DNA from: Acidobacteriota bacterium
Lineage (GTDB): Bacteria; Acidobacteriota; Terriglobia; Acidiferrales; UBA7541
DNA: 64,000 nt
Direction: 5' to 3'
Assembly (NCBI GenBank): GCA_021832085.1
Contig: JAKBLM010000007.1
Coordinates: forward strand, 1-64,000
The notes under the pieces were generated by a model. The model had not been told where the DNA came from and made no database searches. It saw only the letters and a list, made by a program, of their open reading frames with translations. This document shows positions 52,853-61,532 of the stretch, piece by piece. Positions within the stretch are counted from its first letter, which is position 1; every line of letters begins with the position of its first letter. Both the position numbers and the translations under genes were made by a program.

Positions 52853-53233
52853 ATGCCTCGAAAAATGGGAAAACTAACGGCCATTTGTCTGTTGATGCTG
52901 AGCGCGGCGATGGTGCTGGCGGCGGCTCAGCCGCCGGCGAAAGTTGCCGGCGTCTGGAAGATGAAGATGCAAGCCCACCAGGGCCCTGTCTACCAGACGA
53001 TGACGCTCGAACAGAACGGCGAGAAGATCAAGGGAACGATCAAAGCCGAGCGCGGCGAAGGCCAGCTGGAAGGAACGGTGAAGGGCAACAAGATCGAGTT
53101 CACGGTGAAGCGGAAAAACCCCTATGGCGAGTTCACCGAGCAGTTTCAGGGCACGGTGGAGGGCGACAGCATGCGGGGAACGATGAAGATGTTCCGGTTT
53201 GCAATCGACTGGACAGCGGAGCGGCAGAAGTAG
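52853..53233 (+). CDS. Small exported protein of unknown function
   Basis: A 126-aa protein with signal peptide 'LTAICLLMLSAAMVLAAA' (about 8-25). The mature part is one antiparallel beta sheet: 'GVWKMKMQAHQGPVYQTMTL', 'GEKIKGTIKAERGEGQLEG', 'NKIEFTVKRKNP', 'FQGTVEGDSMRGTMKM'. It resembles lipocalin-like or avidin-like exported domains seen in Acidobacteria. 'aggaggga' lies a few nt before the ATG. It is followed by the Ig-repeat lipoprotein on the same strand, 180 nt later. Confidence 0.72.
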   Translation: MPRKMGKLTAICLLMLSAAMVLAAAQPPAKVAGVWKMKMQAHQGPVYQTMTLEQNGEKIKGTIKAERGEGQLEGTVKGNKIEFTVKRKNPYGEFTEQFQGTVEGDSMRGTMKMFRFAIDWTAERQK

Positions 53234-53416
53234 CCGGCGATCTGGCCCTATACTAGGAGGTCTTTGGCGGACCACATATACTATGGGTTTGTCCAAATTA
53301 TCGATGCCTGCGGATGGGCTGAAAAGGGTTGCCGAATGGGATCAGCGGTCGTCGCGGCGCTGGGGCGGTGGCGTAGCTTGATGAGCCAAATGCGGGACGG
53401 AAAACGAGGGGGATGT

Positions 53417-56359
53417 ATGGGGGCGGCAAAGATGCCTTGGCGGCTGCTGGCCGGCTCGCTGTTTCTGCTGCTGGGGCTGACGGTGGGATGCGGCGGCAAG
53501 GGCTCTGGTTCCTCGGGCGCGCTGACGGTGACGATAAACCCCGGTGGGGCGGTGGTTTCGCTGGGTGGCACGCAGGCATTCACCGCGACGGTGGCCAACG
53601 ATCCCAAGAATGCCGGCGTCACCTGGACGCTGACGCAAAACGGCGTGGCCTGCTTGCCGGCCTGCGGAACGCTTTCGCTCTCGGCAACGGCCAGCGGTGC
53701 GGCGACAAAATACACCGCTCCGGGCGCGGCGACCACGGTGACGTTGACGGCAACCTCGGTGACCAACACGTTGGTGGCCGAGGCAGTGACGATCAGCGTG
53801 ACCGGTTCGACAGCGGTTTCGGTGGTGCCGACGGCGGCGACGGTGGCTCTGAACAACGGCACCACCGGCGCGGTCTACACGCAACAATTCGAGGCGACGG
53901 TTTCGAACGACACGGCAAACAAGGGCGTGACGTGGACACTCAGCCAGAACGGGCAGTCCTGCTCACCGGCTTGCGGCACCGTTTCGCCGACCAGCACCAC
54001 CAATGGGCAAGTGACAACCTATACTGCGCCCGCGACGGCTCCCTCCTCGCCCACGGTCACGCTGACGGCAAACTCGGTGGCTTTCCCCGGCCAATCGGAC
54101 TGGGCCACGATCACGATCTCGGGCGGGCTCATCGTATCGGTCTCGCCCACCTACGTGGCCAACGTGCCGGTGAACGGCACGCAGGATTTCACAGCGACGG
54201 TGACCAACGACCCGTCGAACAAGGGCGTAACGTGGACCCTGACGCAAAACGGCAAGGCCTGCTCGCCCGGCTGCGGCACCCTGTCGCCCACGGCCACGGC
54301 CAGCGGAGTCGCCACTACGTACACCGCGCCGGACAAGGGCGTCACGGTCACCGTGACAGCGACTTCGGTGGCGCAAACGACGATCTCCAGCTACGCAGAG
54401 GCGATCGTGCAGCCGATCACGATCTCCGTTGATCCGACTTCGGTCAACCTGTACGAGACCCAGACCGCGGCTTTCGTCGCCAACGTCACGAACGATATCA
54501 AGAACGGCGGCGTCACATGGGCGCTGACGGAAAACGGCAAGAGCTGCTCGGCCTCGGCCTGCGGTAGCCTCTCGACCACGACTTCGGCCAGCGGAACGCA
54601 GATCACCTATACGGCGCCAGGCACCATTTCCAGTCCGGCCGCAGTGACGCTGACGGCCACTTCGGTCACCGAAACCAGCCAGACCGCCGCGGCCGCGATC
54701 AACCTGTATCCGCCGATCGGCATCACGATCTCGCCGTCCTCGGCGACGGTGGCCATCGGTACCCGGACCACCTTCACCGCGACGGTGACGAACGACCCGA
54801 CCCTGGCGGGCGTGCAGTGGACGCTTTCGCAGAACGGGAAAAGTTGCGCGTCGTCGGTGTGCGGCTACGTTTCGCCGCTGAGTACGAACAGCGGGCAGGC
54901 GACCACCTATTTCGCGCCGGCGACGATGCCCAGCTCCTCCACCGTCACGCTGACGGCTACCTCGGTGGCCGACGTCTCCACCAAGAAAACGGCAACCATT
55001 ACCTTGGCTTCCTCCTCGGCCGCCGCCAAATTCGCCGGCAGCTACGCCTTCCAGTTCAGCGGCTACAACGCGGGCGGGGCGGTGGCTTCGGCCGGCAGCT
55101 TCACCGCCGGCGGCGACGGAACGATCTCCGGCGTCGAGGACGTGAACCAGGCCTCCGGCGTGAGCACGGCCGTGCCAATCACCGGCAGCTACACCATCGG
55201 AGAGAACGACCAGGGCAGCTTTACCCTCAAAACCGCGCACGGACAGCTGCTCGGCACCTTCCAGTTCGCGCTCGATGCCAACGGAAAACAGGCGGAGTTC
55301 ATCGAAGAGGACGGTTCCGGCACGCAGGGCACCGGCGTGCTGATGCGGCGGAGCGCGAGCACATTCAGCGCCGCGTCGCTCACCGGCGACTACGCCTTTG
55401 CCGTCGCCGGCCCCGATGCGCAGGGCCAGCGCGAGGCTCTGGCGGGCCGCTTCGACGCCAACGGCGCGGGCCGGATCAGCGCCGGCGTGCTCGACGCGAA
55501 CCGCGGCGGCAGCCTCACAACCGAGCTGCCCTTCGGGGGCGGCTACAGCATTTCGCCCTCCGGGCGCGGCACGCTGACGGCGACGACGAGCAACGGCACG
55601 CTGCACTGGGCCTTTTACGTCGTCTCGCCCAAGCAGCTGTTTTTGATCAGCACCGATCCGCGATCGGCCGGGGCGTTCAGCAGCGGCCAGGCCGAGGCGC
55701 AGATAGCCGCGACGTTTACAAACGCGTCGCTCACCGGCACCAGCGTGATCCGCTTCGCCGGGACGAGCGGCGGCGGGAAAGCGTCGGCGGTCGGCGCAGG
55801 GCTGGTAACCTTTGACGGCGCGGGCGGGCTCAGCTACGCGATCGACGAAAACAACGGCGGAAAGGTGAGCACGCTGAGCGGCAAAGGCAGCTACAGCGTC
55901 GGGCCCGGCGGCCGCGTGACGATGATGCTTGGCACGGGCGCAAATCCGCTGATCTCCTACCTCGTGAGCCGCAACAACGCGCTGCTGATCGGCACCGGCC
56001 CGGCCGTGGCGAGCGGCAGGCTCGACAGGCAAACGGCTGGACCCTTCAGCGACGCCTCGCTCGCCGGCAACTACATCCTGCGCACGCTGGCCGCGCCGAC
56101 CAGCGATTCCGCGTTCCAGTGGGGCATCGTGACGAGCGCGGGATTGGGCAGGCTCGAGGGTAGCGCCAGCGGCATCGGTCCCAAGGGCGTGCGTCTGCCG
56201 GCGCAGGGCTTCGCGGAAACCTATGCCGTGATGCCGACCGGGCGCGTCGCGCTGGGAAGCGGCAACGCGGTCCTCTATTTCATCTCACCGTCGCGCGCGG
56301 TCGCCATCGACCTGCAGCCGGGCCAGACCCACCCCACGATCAGCGAAATCGTGAAGTGA
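53417..56359 (+). CDS. Large lipoprotein with five Ig-like repeats and a beta-rich C-terminus
   Basis: A 980-aa protein. The signal ends in lipobox 'LTVGC' at about residues 20-24. Five repeats of about 95-105 aa cover about 30-540. Each has 'F.ATV.ND...GVTWTL.QNG', a cysteine pair 'C.PACGT.SP' (one variant CSASACGS, one CASSVCGY), 'YTAP' and 'VTLTATSV'. The Cys pair is conserved in all five and probably forms a disulfide. Residues about 540-980 hold four looser modules with 'FAGSYAFQFSG', 'LTGDYAFAVAG', 'LTGTSVIRFAG' and 'LAGNYILRTLA'. I chose ATG at 53417 after 'gaggggg'. It is likely a surface or adhesion protein; the ligand is unknown. Confidence 0.85.
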   Translation: MGAAKMPWRLLAGSLFLLLGLTVGCGGKGSGSSGALTVTINPGGAVVSLGGTQAFTATVANDPKNAGVTWTLTQNGVACLPACGTLSLSATASGAATKYTAPGAATTVTLTATSVTNTLVAEAVTISVTGSTAVSVVPTAATVALNNGTTGAVYTQQFEATVSNDTANKGVTWTLSQNGQSCSPACGTVSPTSTTNGQVTTYTAPATAPSSPTVTLTANSVAFPGQSDWATITISGGLIVSVSPTYVANVPVNGTQDFTATVTNDPSNKGVTWTLTQNGKACSPGCGTLSPTATASGVATTYTAPDKGVTVTVTATSVAQTTISSYAEAIVQPITISVDPTSVNLYETQTAAFVANVTNDIKNGGVTWALTENGKSCSASACGSLSTTTSASGTQITYTAPGTISSPAAVTLTATSVTETSQTAAAAINLYPPIGITISPSSATVAIGTRTTFTATVTNDPTLAGVQWTLSQNGKSCASSVCGYVSPLSTNSGQATTYFAPATMPSSSTVTLTATSVADVSTKKTATITLASSSAAAKFAGSYAFQFSGYNAGGAVASAGSFTAGGDGTISGVEDVNQASGVSTAVPITGSYTIGENDQGSFTLKTAHGQLLGTFQFALDANGKQAEFIEEDGSGTQGTGVLMRRSASTFSAASLTGDYAFAVAGPDAQGQREALAGRFDANGAGRISAGVLDANRGGSLTTELPFGGGYSISPSGRGTLTATTSNGTLHWAFYVVSPKQLFLISTDPRSAGAFSSGQAEAQIAATFTNASLTGTSVIRFAGTSGGGKASAVGAGLVTFDGAGGLSYAIDENNGGKVSTLSGKGSYSVGPGGRVTMMLGTGANPLISYLVSRNNALLIGTGPAVASGRLDRQTAGPFSDASLAGNYILRTLAAPTSDSAFQWGIVTSAGLGRLEGSASGIGPKGVRLPAQGFAETYAVMPTGRVALGSGNAVLYFISPSRAVAIDLQPGQTHPTISEIVK

Positions 56360-56401
56360 GCCGGCGCCGCGGGGATTCTCCCAAGCCGGAGGCAAGGGAG
56401 C

Positions 56402-56486
56402 CGTTTGTGGAGCGGCGGCTTCAGCCCGCCATCGTTCCTCCCCGCTTCCGCAAGCTGCCGTCCTGAAGCACGGCTCTACACAAACC
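56402..56486. repeat. Dispersed repeat family A, inverted pair
   Basis: 'cgtttgtggagcggcggctt' opens the left element near 56402. The right element (56457-56486) reads gccgtcctgaagcacggc then tctacacaaacc. They face each other about 25 nt apart and together fill the gap between the lipoprotein gene and the aquaporin gene. Confidence 0.65.
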
Positions 56487-56553
56487 AGCCCCATCGGTTC
56501 GCCTTGGCAAATGCTCAGCGCGCTTGCTGCAATCGCAAATCGGGATGTGTGGG

Positions 56554-57285
56554 TCAGCCGGCGGTTGACGAGGGACGTGAGCCGAGCACGGCGCTGAACC
56601 ACGCCCCGGCCACCCCGCCCGCGAGCGGTCCCACCCACCAGACTCCGTGATTGGCCCAGTGGCTCATGACGAGTGCGGGCCCGAAAGCCCGCGCGGGATT
56701 CAGCGCGGCGCCCGTCACCGGCCGGGCGACGAGCACCGCCGCGGCCAGCATCGCGCCGGTTGCCCAACCGGAAGGCTTGCCCGCCACCGCGGCTGTGCGG
56801 AAGAAGACCAACGCCACCGCAAACGTCAGCACCGCTTCGATCAGCATGCCTTGCCCGCGCGTGATGCTGGAGGCCAGGGCCGGCGTCCCTAGCCCGGCGG
56901 CCTGCCACGACGATTCGGGCAGCACCGCTTCAAGCATGTGCGCGGCAACAATGGCGCCCAGCAACTGCACGAGCGTGTAGCCGAGCAGCCGCCAACTGCC
57001 AATCCGCCGCGTGGCCCAGGCGCCGAGCGAGATCGCCGGGTTGAGATGCCCGCCGGAAACCGGGCCGAAAATCTCGATGGCCGCCGCCACGGCCAGGCCA
57101 TAGGCCAGCGCCGCGCCAATCGTGCCAAGCAGCGGCTGGCCGGCGGCTTTCAGCCAGGGATCGATCGAGGGAGCCCCGGCGGCGAAGAAAACGACCAGGA
57201 AAGTGCCGACGAATTCGGCGGCGAGTTGTTGAGCGGTGCGTCGCACGGCGCAATCGATTGTTGAAGGCCGCCGGATTTTAGTCAA
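56554..57285 (-). CDS. MIP family channel (aquaporin-like)
   Basis: A 243-aa six-helix channel. Both half-helix signatures are present: 'SGGHLNPAISLG' (first NPA) and 'TGAALNPARAFGPAL' (second NPA, with the following Arg of the selectivity filter). Helices are seen as 'LAAEFVGTFLVVFFAAGAP', 'GAALAYGLAVAAAIEIFG', 'LLGYTLVQLLGAIVAAHM' and 'LIEAVLTFAVALVFF'. It would conduct water or small uncharged solutes across the inner membrane. The second signature lacks the Asp after NPAR that marks glycerol facilitators, so a water channel is favoured. It is divergent from the serine hydrolase gene. Confidence 0.93.
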   Translation of the reverse strand: MTKIRRPSTIDCAVRRTAQQLAAEFVGTFLVVFFAAGAPSIDPWLKAAGQPLLGTIGAALAYGLAVAAAIEIFGPVSGGHLNPAISLGAWATRRIGSWRLLGYTLVQLLGAIVAAHMLEAVLPESSWQAAGLGTPALASSITRGQGMLIEAVLTFAVALVFFRTAAVAGKPSGWATGAMLAAAVLVARPVTGAALNPARAFGPALVMSHWANHGVWWVGPLAGGVAGAWFSAVLGSRPSSTAG

Positions 57286-57724
57286 CTTCCAGAGCCGCCG
57301 TCAAAATAACTTGCGCGCCCGACCGTGGTGGGATGGGGCAGGCGGGTGTGGGCGGACGAGGGGGCTGAAACCGAGAAGAAAATGGGTTGCAACTAACCCC
57401 GAAAGGTGAGAAAAATCCCTCCGTTGGGTTCCCGCAGGGGGTAGGTTTTCCGGCCAGACAGACTAGCGAATCGGTGCAATGAACGGGGGCTGGCCAAGCA
57501 AGGGCGCGACGGCTCTGGAAGCGCAAGCCATCCGCTACCCTTCCGCCCGGTCTTCAGCCACCGCTCATCCAGGCGCACTGGAGCGGCTCGACGCCACGCC
57601 CGAAGCGGTGCAGTGTCGGAGCGGGGGTGATCCAATCCGTAAGACGCAAAGTGGAGGGTCCTGCGGAATGTGACGAGACGTGTAGCGGTGTGCCCAGGGC
57701 TAATTTCACATGGGGGGAAGGGCG
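57286..57724. other. Divergent intergenic region without a gene
   Basis: 439 bp between the aquaporin and the serine hydrolase starts. No recognisable gene, repeat or promoter pair beyond 'ggggggaaggg', which serves the hydrolase start. Confidence 0.4.
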
Positions 57725-59233
57725 ATGATCCATGGGATTGCATTGGGCCTCTTGGGACTCTCGGGACTGTTATTGCCTGCATTGGCTGCGATTGGCCAGG
57801 AAACGGAACGCGAAACAGCCGACTGCTGGGCGGGCACAATCAGCGCCGGCCGGGCTTCTTTACGGCTCTGGTTGGAAGTAACAAAGGACTCATCGGGTGG
57901 GATGACGGCAACCTTTGACAACCTCGACCTCGGCGCAACCGGGGCTGGCTGTGTCGATGTAAGGCTCGATGGCGACCGGTTCAGTTTCACGGTTCCCTCC
58001 ATGGGCGCCAGCTACACGGGCAGGCTGAGTGCTGACGGAACGAGGATCGTCGGCACCTGGAATCAGGGGCGGCCGCGGCCGCTCGAGTTCATTCGCCAGC
58101 CAAAGGGGACACGGCCGGCTCCCCGGCCAATGCCGGAGCCGCTTCCGGCCCGGCCACCGGTTCCGATCGATGGACTGAAGGGCGTGCTGGACGAGGCTTT
58201 CGCCCCCGTGCTCGAACACGGCGTACTATCACCGGCGACGGGCGGCGGCATTACGATTGGCGTCCTGGCCGGCGGCCGGCGGGAAGTTTTTGCCTACGGC
58301 GCGACGCGGCCCCAGTCGATTTTCGAAATCGGCTCGGTGACGAAAACCTTCACCGCGCTGGTGCTGGCGCAAATGGTTGAGCGGAAGAAAGTGACGCTCG
58401 ACCAGCCGGTGCGCGAACTGCTGCCGCCCGGCGCCGTCGCCAAGCCCGACGGCCCGGAAATCACGCTGCTCGATCTGGCGACGCAGCGTTCGGGCCTGCC
58501 GCGGCTGCCGGCGAATCTCCACGCCGAAAGCGATCCCTCGAACCCCTACGCGGGCTATCACGAAGAGCATCTCCTGGCGCTGCTTGCCAAGCTGGGCGTG
58601 GCGCGGCCCGAGAAGCAGGAGTTTCACTACAGCAACCTCGGATACGGGCTGCTCGGCTTCGTGCTGGCACGGCTCGAAGGCCTTTCCTACGAAGAGCTGG
58701 TGCACAGGCAGGTAACCGGGCCGCTTCGCCTGGTCGATACGTCGGTGCACCTCTCGTGGTCGCAGCGGAAACGGGTAATCGAAGCGCACAACTGCATCGA
58801 TCAGCCGGTGCCGCTCTGGACCTTCGACGTGATGGCCGGCGGCAGCGCGCTCCGGTCGAGCGCCGCCGATATGCTCCGCTACCTCGACGCGCAATTGCAT
58901 CCGAATTCGGCCACCGGCTTCGACGGAAAGTATCCGGCTGCTTCGACCCTCCCCGCGGCCATTCCCATGACCCACATCCTGCGCGGCGATGGGCCGCCGG
59001 AAATGAAAACGGGCATGGGCTGGCTCTACAGCGAGCAGAAGCAGGCCTACGTCCAGGACGGCGGCACGGGCGGCTGCACTGCGTTCGCCGCGTTTCAGCC
59101 GCAGGGAGACCGCGCTATCGTCGTGCTCCACAACCGGCAGGATCTGGGTGTCGGACCGATGTCGTTCACCTGCCGCGTCGCGGCCCACGTGATGAGCCTG
59201 CTTTCGGGCCAGCCCACGATCCCGCTGGAGTAG
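57725..59233 (+). CDS. Exported serine hydrolase of the beta-lactamase/class C family
   Basis: A 502-aa protein. The signal peptide is 'LGLLGLSGLLLPALAAIG' (about 7-24). An N-terminal beta domain (about 30-125: 'CWAGTISAGRASLRLWLEV', 'GRLSADGTRIVGTWNQG') resembles a lipocalin-like add-on. The catalytic domain starts near 150. The nucleophile is Ser204 with Lys207 in 'GSVTKTFTALVLAQM', and Tyr302 lies in 'YSNLGYGLLGFVLARLEG'. The third box is probably 'DGGTGGCTAF'. Such enzymes are esterases or D-peptidases more often than true beta-lactamases. ATG 57725 has 'ggggaaggg' upstream; ATG 57710 is possible. Confidence 0.9.
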   Translation: MIHGIALGLLGLSGLLLPALAAIGQETERETADCWAGTISAGRASLRLWLEVTKDSSGGMTATFDNLDLGATGAGCVDVRLDGDRFSFTVPSMGASYTGRLSADGTRIVGTWNQGRPRPLEFIRQPKGTRPAPRPMPEPLPARPPVPIDGLKGVLDEAFAPVLEHGVLSPATGGGITIGVLAGGRREVFAYGATRPQSIFEIGSVTKTFTALVLAQMVERKKVTLDQPVRELLPPGAVAKPDGPEITLLDLATQRSGLPRLPANLHAESDPSNPYAGYHEEHLLALLAKLGVARPEKQEFHYSNLGYGLLGFVLARLEGLSYEELVHRQVTGPLRLVDTSVHLSWSQRKRVIEAHNCIDQPVPLWTFDVMAGGSALRSSAADMLRYLDAQLHPNSATGFDGKYPAASTLPAAIPMTHILRGDGPPEMKTGMGWLYSEQKQAYVQDGGTGGCTAFAAFQPQGDRAIVVLHNRQDLGVGPMSFTCRVAAHVMSLLSGQPTIPLE

Positions 59234-59306
59234 CGGTCTCCAAGCGGACGGCAACGGACGGGGCTCTCTTTCGCGTAGCCAGGATTGGTTGTGCTACGGG
59301 GCTTGA

Positions 59307-59381
59307 TCCGGGGCGGGGTGGTTCTTTCCGCCCCGGACGAGCCGCCGCGATCGCTGCCGGTGTTGGGCGCGGCAGCGATCG
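59307..59381. terminator. Double hairpin between convergent genes
   Basis: Two stable stem-loops: tccggggcg / cgccccgga (59307-59315, 59329-59337) and cgatcgctgcc / ggcagcgatcg (59348-59358, 59371-59381). They lie between the ends of the serine hydrolase and ilvE genes. There is no long T-run; a bidirectional transcription end is likely but not certain. Confidence 0.55.
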
Positions 59382-59415
59382 GCGGAGCTCGGAAAAATCA
59401 TTCAGCCATTCGGAT

Positions 59416-60360
59416 TCAGCGGCCGGCGCTGACGGCTTGCGTCACCGGGGTGAGCCAGCCGTGGGTATCCGGCTTTTCGCCATGCGTGATGGCGAGGAAT
59501 TCGGTTTGCAGCCGCTCGGTGATCGGGCCACGGCGGCCGGCGCCAACCTTGACCTTGTCGACCGAGCGGATGGGCGTGATTTCGGCGGCGGTGCCGGCGA
59601 AGAAAATTTCGTCGGCAACGTAGAGCATCTCGCGCGGAATCGGCTGGACAAGCGTGGGGATTTTGAATTCCTCGCAGAGGGTGAGAACGGTCGCCCGGGT
59701 GATGCCCGGGAGCACGGAGTTGGCGAGCGGCGCGGTCCAGACGGTGCCGTCGTAGACGACGAAGAGGTTTTCGCCCGAGCCCTCGGCAACGTAGCCCTGC
59801 GTATCGAGCGCGATGCCCTCGGCGTAGCCGTTGGCCATGGCCTCCAGCCGGATGAGCTGCGAATTCATGTAATTGGCCGCGGCCTTCGACATCTGCGGCA
59901 GCGTGTCGGGGGCGGGACGGCGCCAGGAGCTCACGCAGACGTCCACGCCTTCGCTCAGCGCTTCCGCTCCGAGGTACCGGCCCCAGTCCCAGCAGGCCAT
60001 GTAGGTCTCGATCGGGCAGCCGAGCGGGTTGACGCCCACTTCGCCGTAGCCGCGCATCACGATCGGCCGCAGATAGCAGGATTCCATGCGATTGACGCGG
60101 ACCAGCTCGATCCCGGCGTTGGCCAGGTCGTCGAGCGAAAAGGGAATCTCCATCCGGTAGATATGCGCCGAACGGATGAGTCGCTGCATGTGCTCGCGCA
60201 GCCGGAAAATGGAAGGGCCCTGGGGCGTTTTATAGCAGCGGATGCCTTCGAAGACGGCCGAGCCGTAGCTCACCACGTGGGAGAGCACGTGAATGCGCGC
60301 ATCGTCCCATGCCACCATCTTGCCGTTGTGCCAGATTTTCTCTGTTTTTTTGACTGCCAT
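59416..60360 (-). CDS. ilvE: Branched-chain amino-acid aminotransferase
   Basis: A 314-aa class IV PLP enzyme that interconverts Leu/Ile/Val and their 2-oxo acids. It opens 'KIWHNGKMVAWDDARIHVLS'. Substrate and PLP motifs are 'SYGSAVFEGIRCY', 'RRPAPDTLPQMSKAAANYMN' (Schiff-base Lys159), 'EGSGENLFVVYDG' and 'SVLPGITRATVLTL'. 'ADEIFFAGTAAEITPIRSVD' closes the cofactor pocket. The length is standard for BCAT. It lies alone; other branched-chain biosynthesis genes are not in view. Confidence 0.95.
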   Translation of the reverse strand: MAVKKTEKIWHNGKMVAWDDARIHVLSHVVSYGSAVFEGIRCYKTPQGPSIFRLREHMQRLIRSAHIYRMEIPFSLDDLANAGIELVRVNRMESCYLRPIVMRGYGEVGVNPLGCPIETYMACWDWGRYLGAEALSEGVDVCVSSWRRPAPDTLPQMSKAAANYMNSQLIRLEAMANGYAEGIALDTQGYVAEGSGENLFVVYDGTVWTAPLANSVLPGITRATVLTLCEEFKIPTLVQPIPREMLYVADEIFFAGTAAEITPIRSVDKVKVGAGRRGPITERLQTEFLAITHGEKPDTHGWLTPVTQAVSAGR

Positions 60361-60627
60361 TGCGTCACTCCGCTCGGAGGGATTTCACTGCCACTGTACC
60401 TTACAGATTGACTGGGATTGGACTGCTCGAAAAGGGCCAAATTGGAACGGTATGAAGGTGCTGCCGGAGTGCACGCTCGATCATCCAAGAACTGCGCGGG
60501 CCGGTTCCCGGCTCGCCTCGGAATTATAGCATAGCAACCCCTCTGGCGGACCCGGGTCCAAAACGCACGCGCAACTCCGGCGCCGGGTCAGCGCCCCAAT
60601 CCCGCCCCCCTTTCCGCGCACAGCCGA

Positions 60628-61527
60628 TTATTTCGTTGGCCCCGGGCCGGTGAAGGAGAGCCCGTGCGGCGCCATCGTGCGGAAAATCTGCTGCATTTCG
60701 GCGACACCCCGGTGCGAATGGCTCTCGTAGGCGCCGAGCAGCAGGAATGGAATGACCGCCACGAGCACCCAGACCTTGGCGCGCGAGGAGACTTTCGCCT
60801 CCGGCTCCCAACGGAACAGCCGCCGCGACACCTCGAAGGCCACCACCACCGAGACGGCGAGCGCGATCAGGTCGGCGCCGACGCCGACGACGCCCGTGCC
60901 CATCACCATTGCCCGCTCCAGCCCGCTGACCAGATAGGTGGCGGGCAGATAGAAGGCGATGTGTTGCACCCAAACCGGGAAAACCGGCAGCGGAACCGTG
61001 GCGCCGGAAAAAAAGAAGAAAGCCGACCAGACGACGTTGTTGATGGCCTGCGTTTCCTGCATGGAATTGGTGACGCTGGCGACAATCAGGCCGAAAGCGG
61101 AAAAGGCGGCCGACCCGATCGTCAGCAGCAGCACCACGCTCAGCAGGTCGCCCCACTGCCGCATGCCGAACAGCCAGTACGCCGCCGCGTACTCGATCAC
61201 GATCGTCGGGAGGGTGAGCATGTAGTTGGAAAGGATGCTTGAAGCGAGCAGCGGCCCCGGCCCGATCGGCGTCAGCCGGAAGCGCCGCAGGATGCCCTGC
61301 TCGCGGAACGAAACCAGCTGCATGCTGAGTCCCCAGAAGCTGCCCATCACCGTCAGCGCCAGCACGACGCCGAGCAGGTAGGTGATGGCGACGGGACCAC
61401 CCCGTCCGAAGACCAGGAAGAAGCCGAACAGGAAAGCAATCGGCATGACGACGGTGAAAAAGATGAAGGCCTTGTTGCGCAGGGCGAGCCGCATGCGGAC
61501 GCTGGTGAGTGCCATGGTTGCCGACAT
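60628..61527 (-). CDS. ABC-2 type transporter permease
   Basis: A 299-aa membrane protein with about six helices. An N-terminal helix 'IFFTVVMPIAFLFGFFLVFG' is followed by 'YLLGVVLALTVMGSFWGLSM', 'FREQGILRRFRLTPIGPG' (the coupling region typical of ABC-2 exporters), 'AFSAFGLIVASVTNSM', 'WSAFFFFSGATVPLPVFPVW' and 'HIAFYLPATYLVSGLERAM'. A Trp/Glu-rich tail follows. It starts 5 nt after the ATPase stop, so the two genes form one exporter (drug, lipid or polysaccharide). Confidence 0.92.
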   Translation of the reverse strand: MSATMALTSVRMRLALRNKAFIFFTVVMPIAFLFGFFLVFGRGGPVAITYLLGVVLALTVMGSFWGLSMQLVSFREQGILRRFRLTPIGPGPLLASSILSNYMLTLPTIVIEYAAAYWLFGMRQWGDLLSVVLLLTIGSAAFSAFGLIVASVTNSMQETQAINNVVWSAFFFFSGATVPLPVFPVWVQHIAFYLPATYLVSGLERAMVMGTGVVGVGADLIALAVSVVVAFEVSRRLFRWEPEAKVSSRAKVWVLVAVIPFLLLGAYESHSHRGVAEMQQIFRTMAPHGLSFTGPGPTK

Positions 61528-61532
61528 TGCCG

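Noticed and set aside
53417..55000. DNA-level tandem repeat in the Ig-repeat gene as a mobile or satellite element
   Set aside because: The periodicity is explained by protein repeats in one intact frame with conserved residues.
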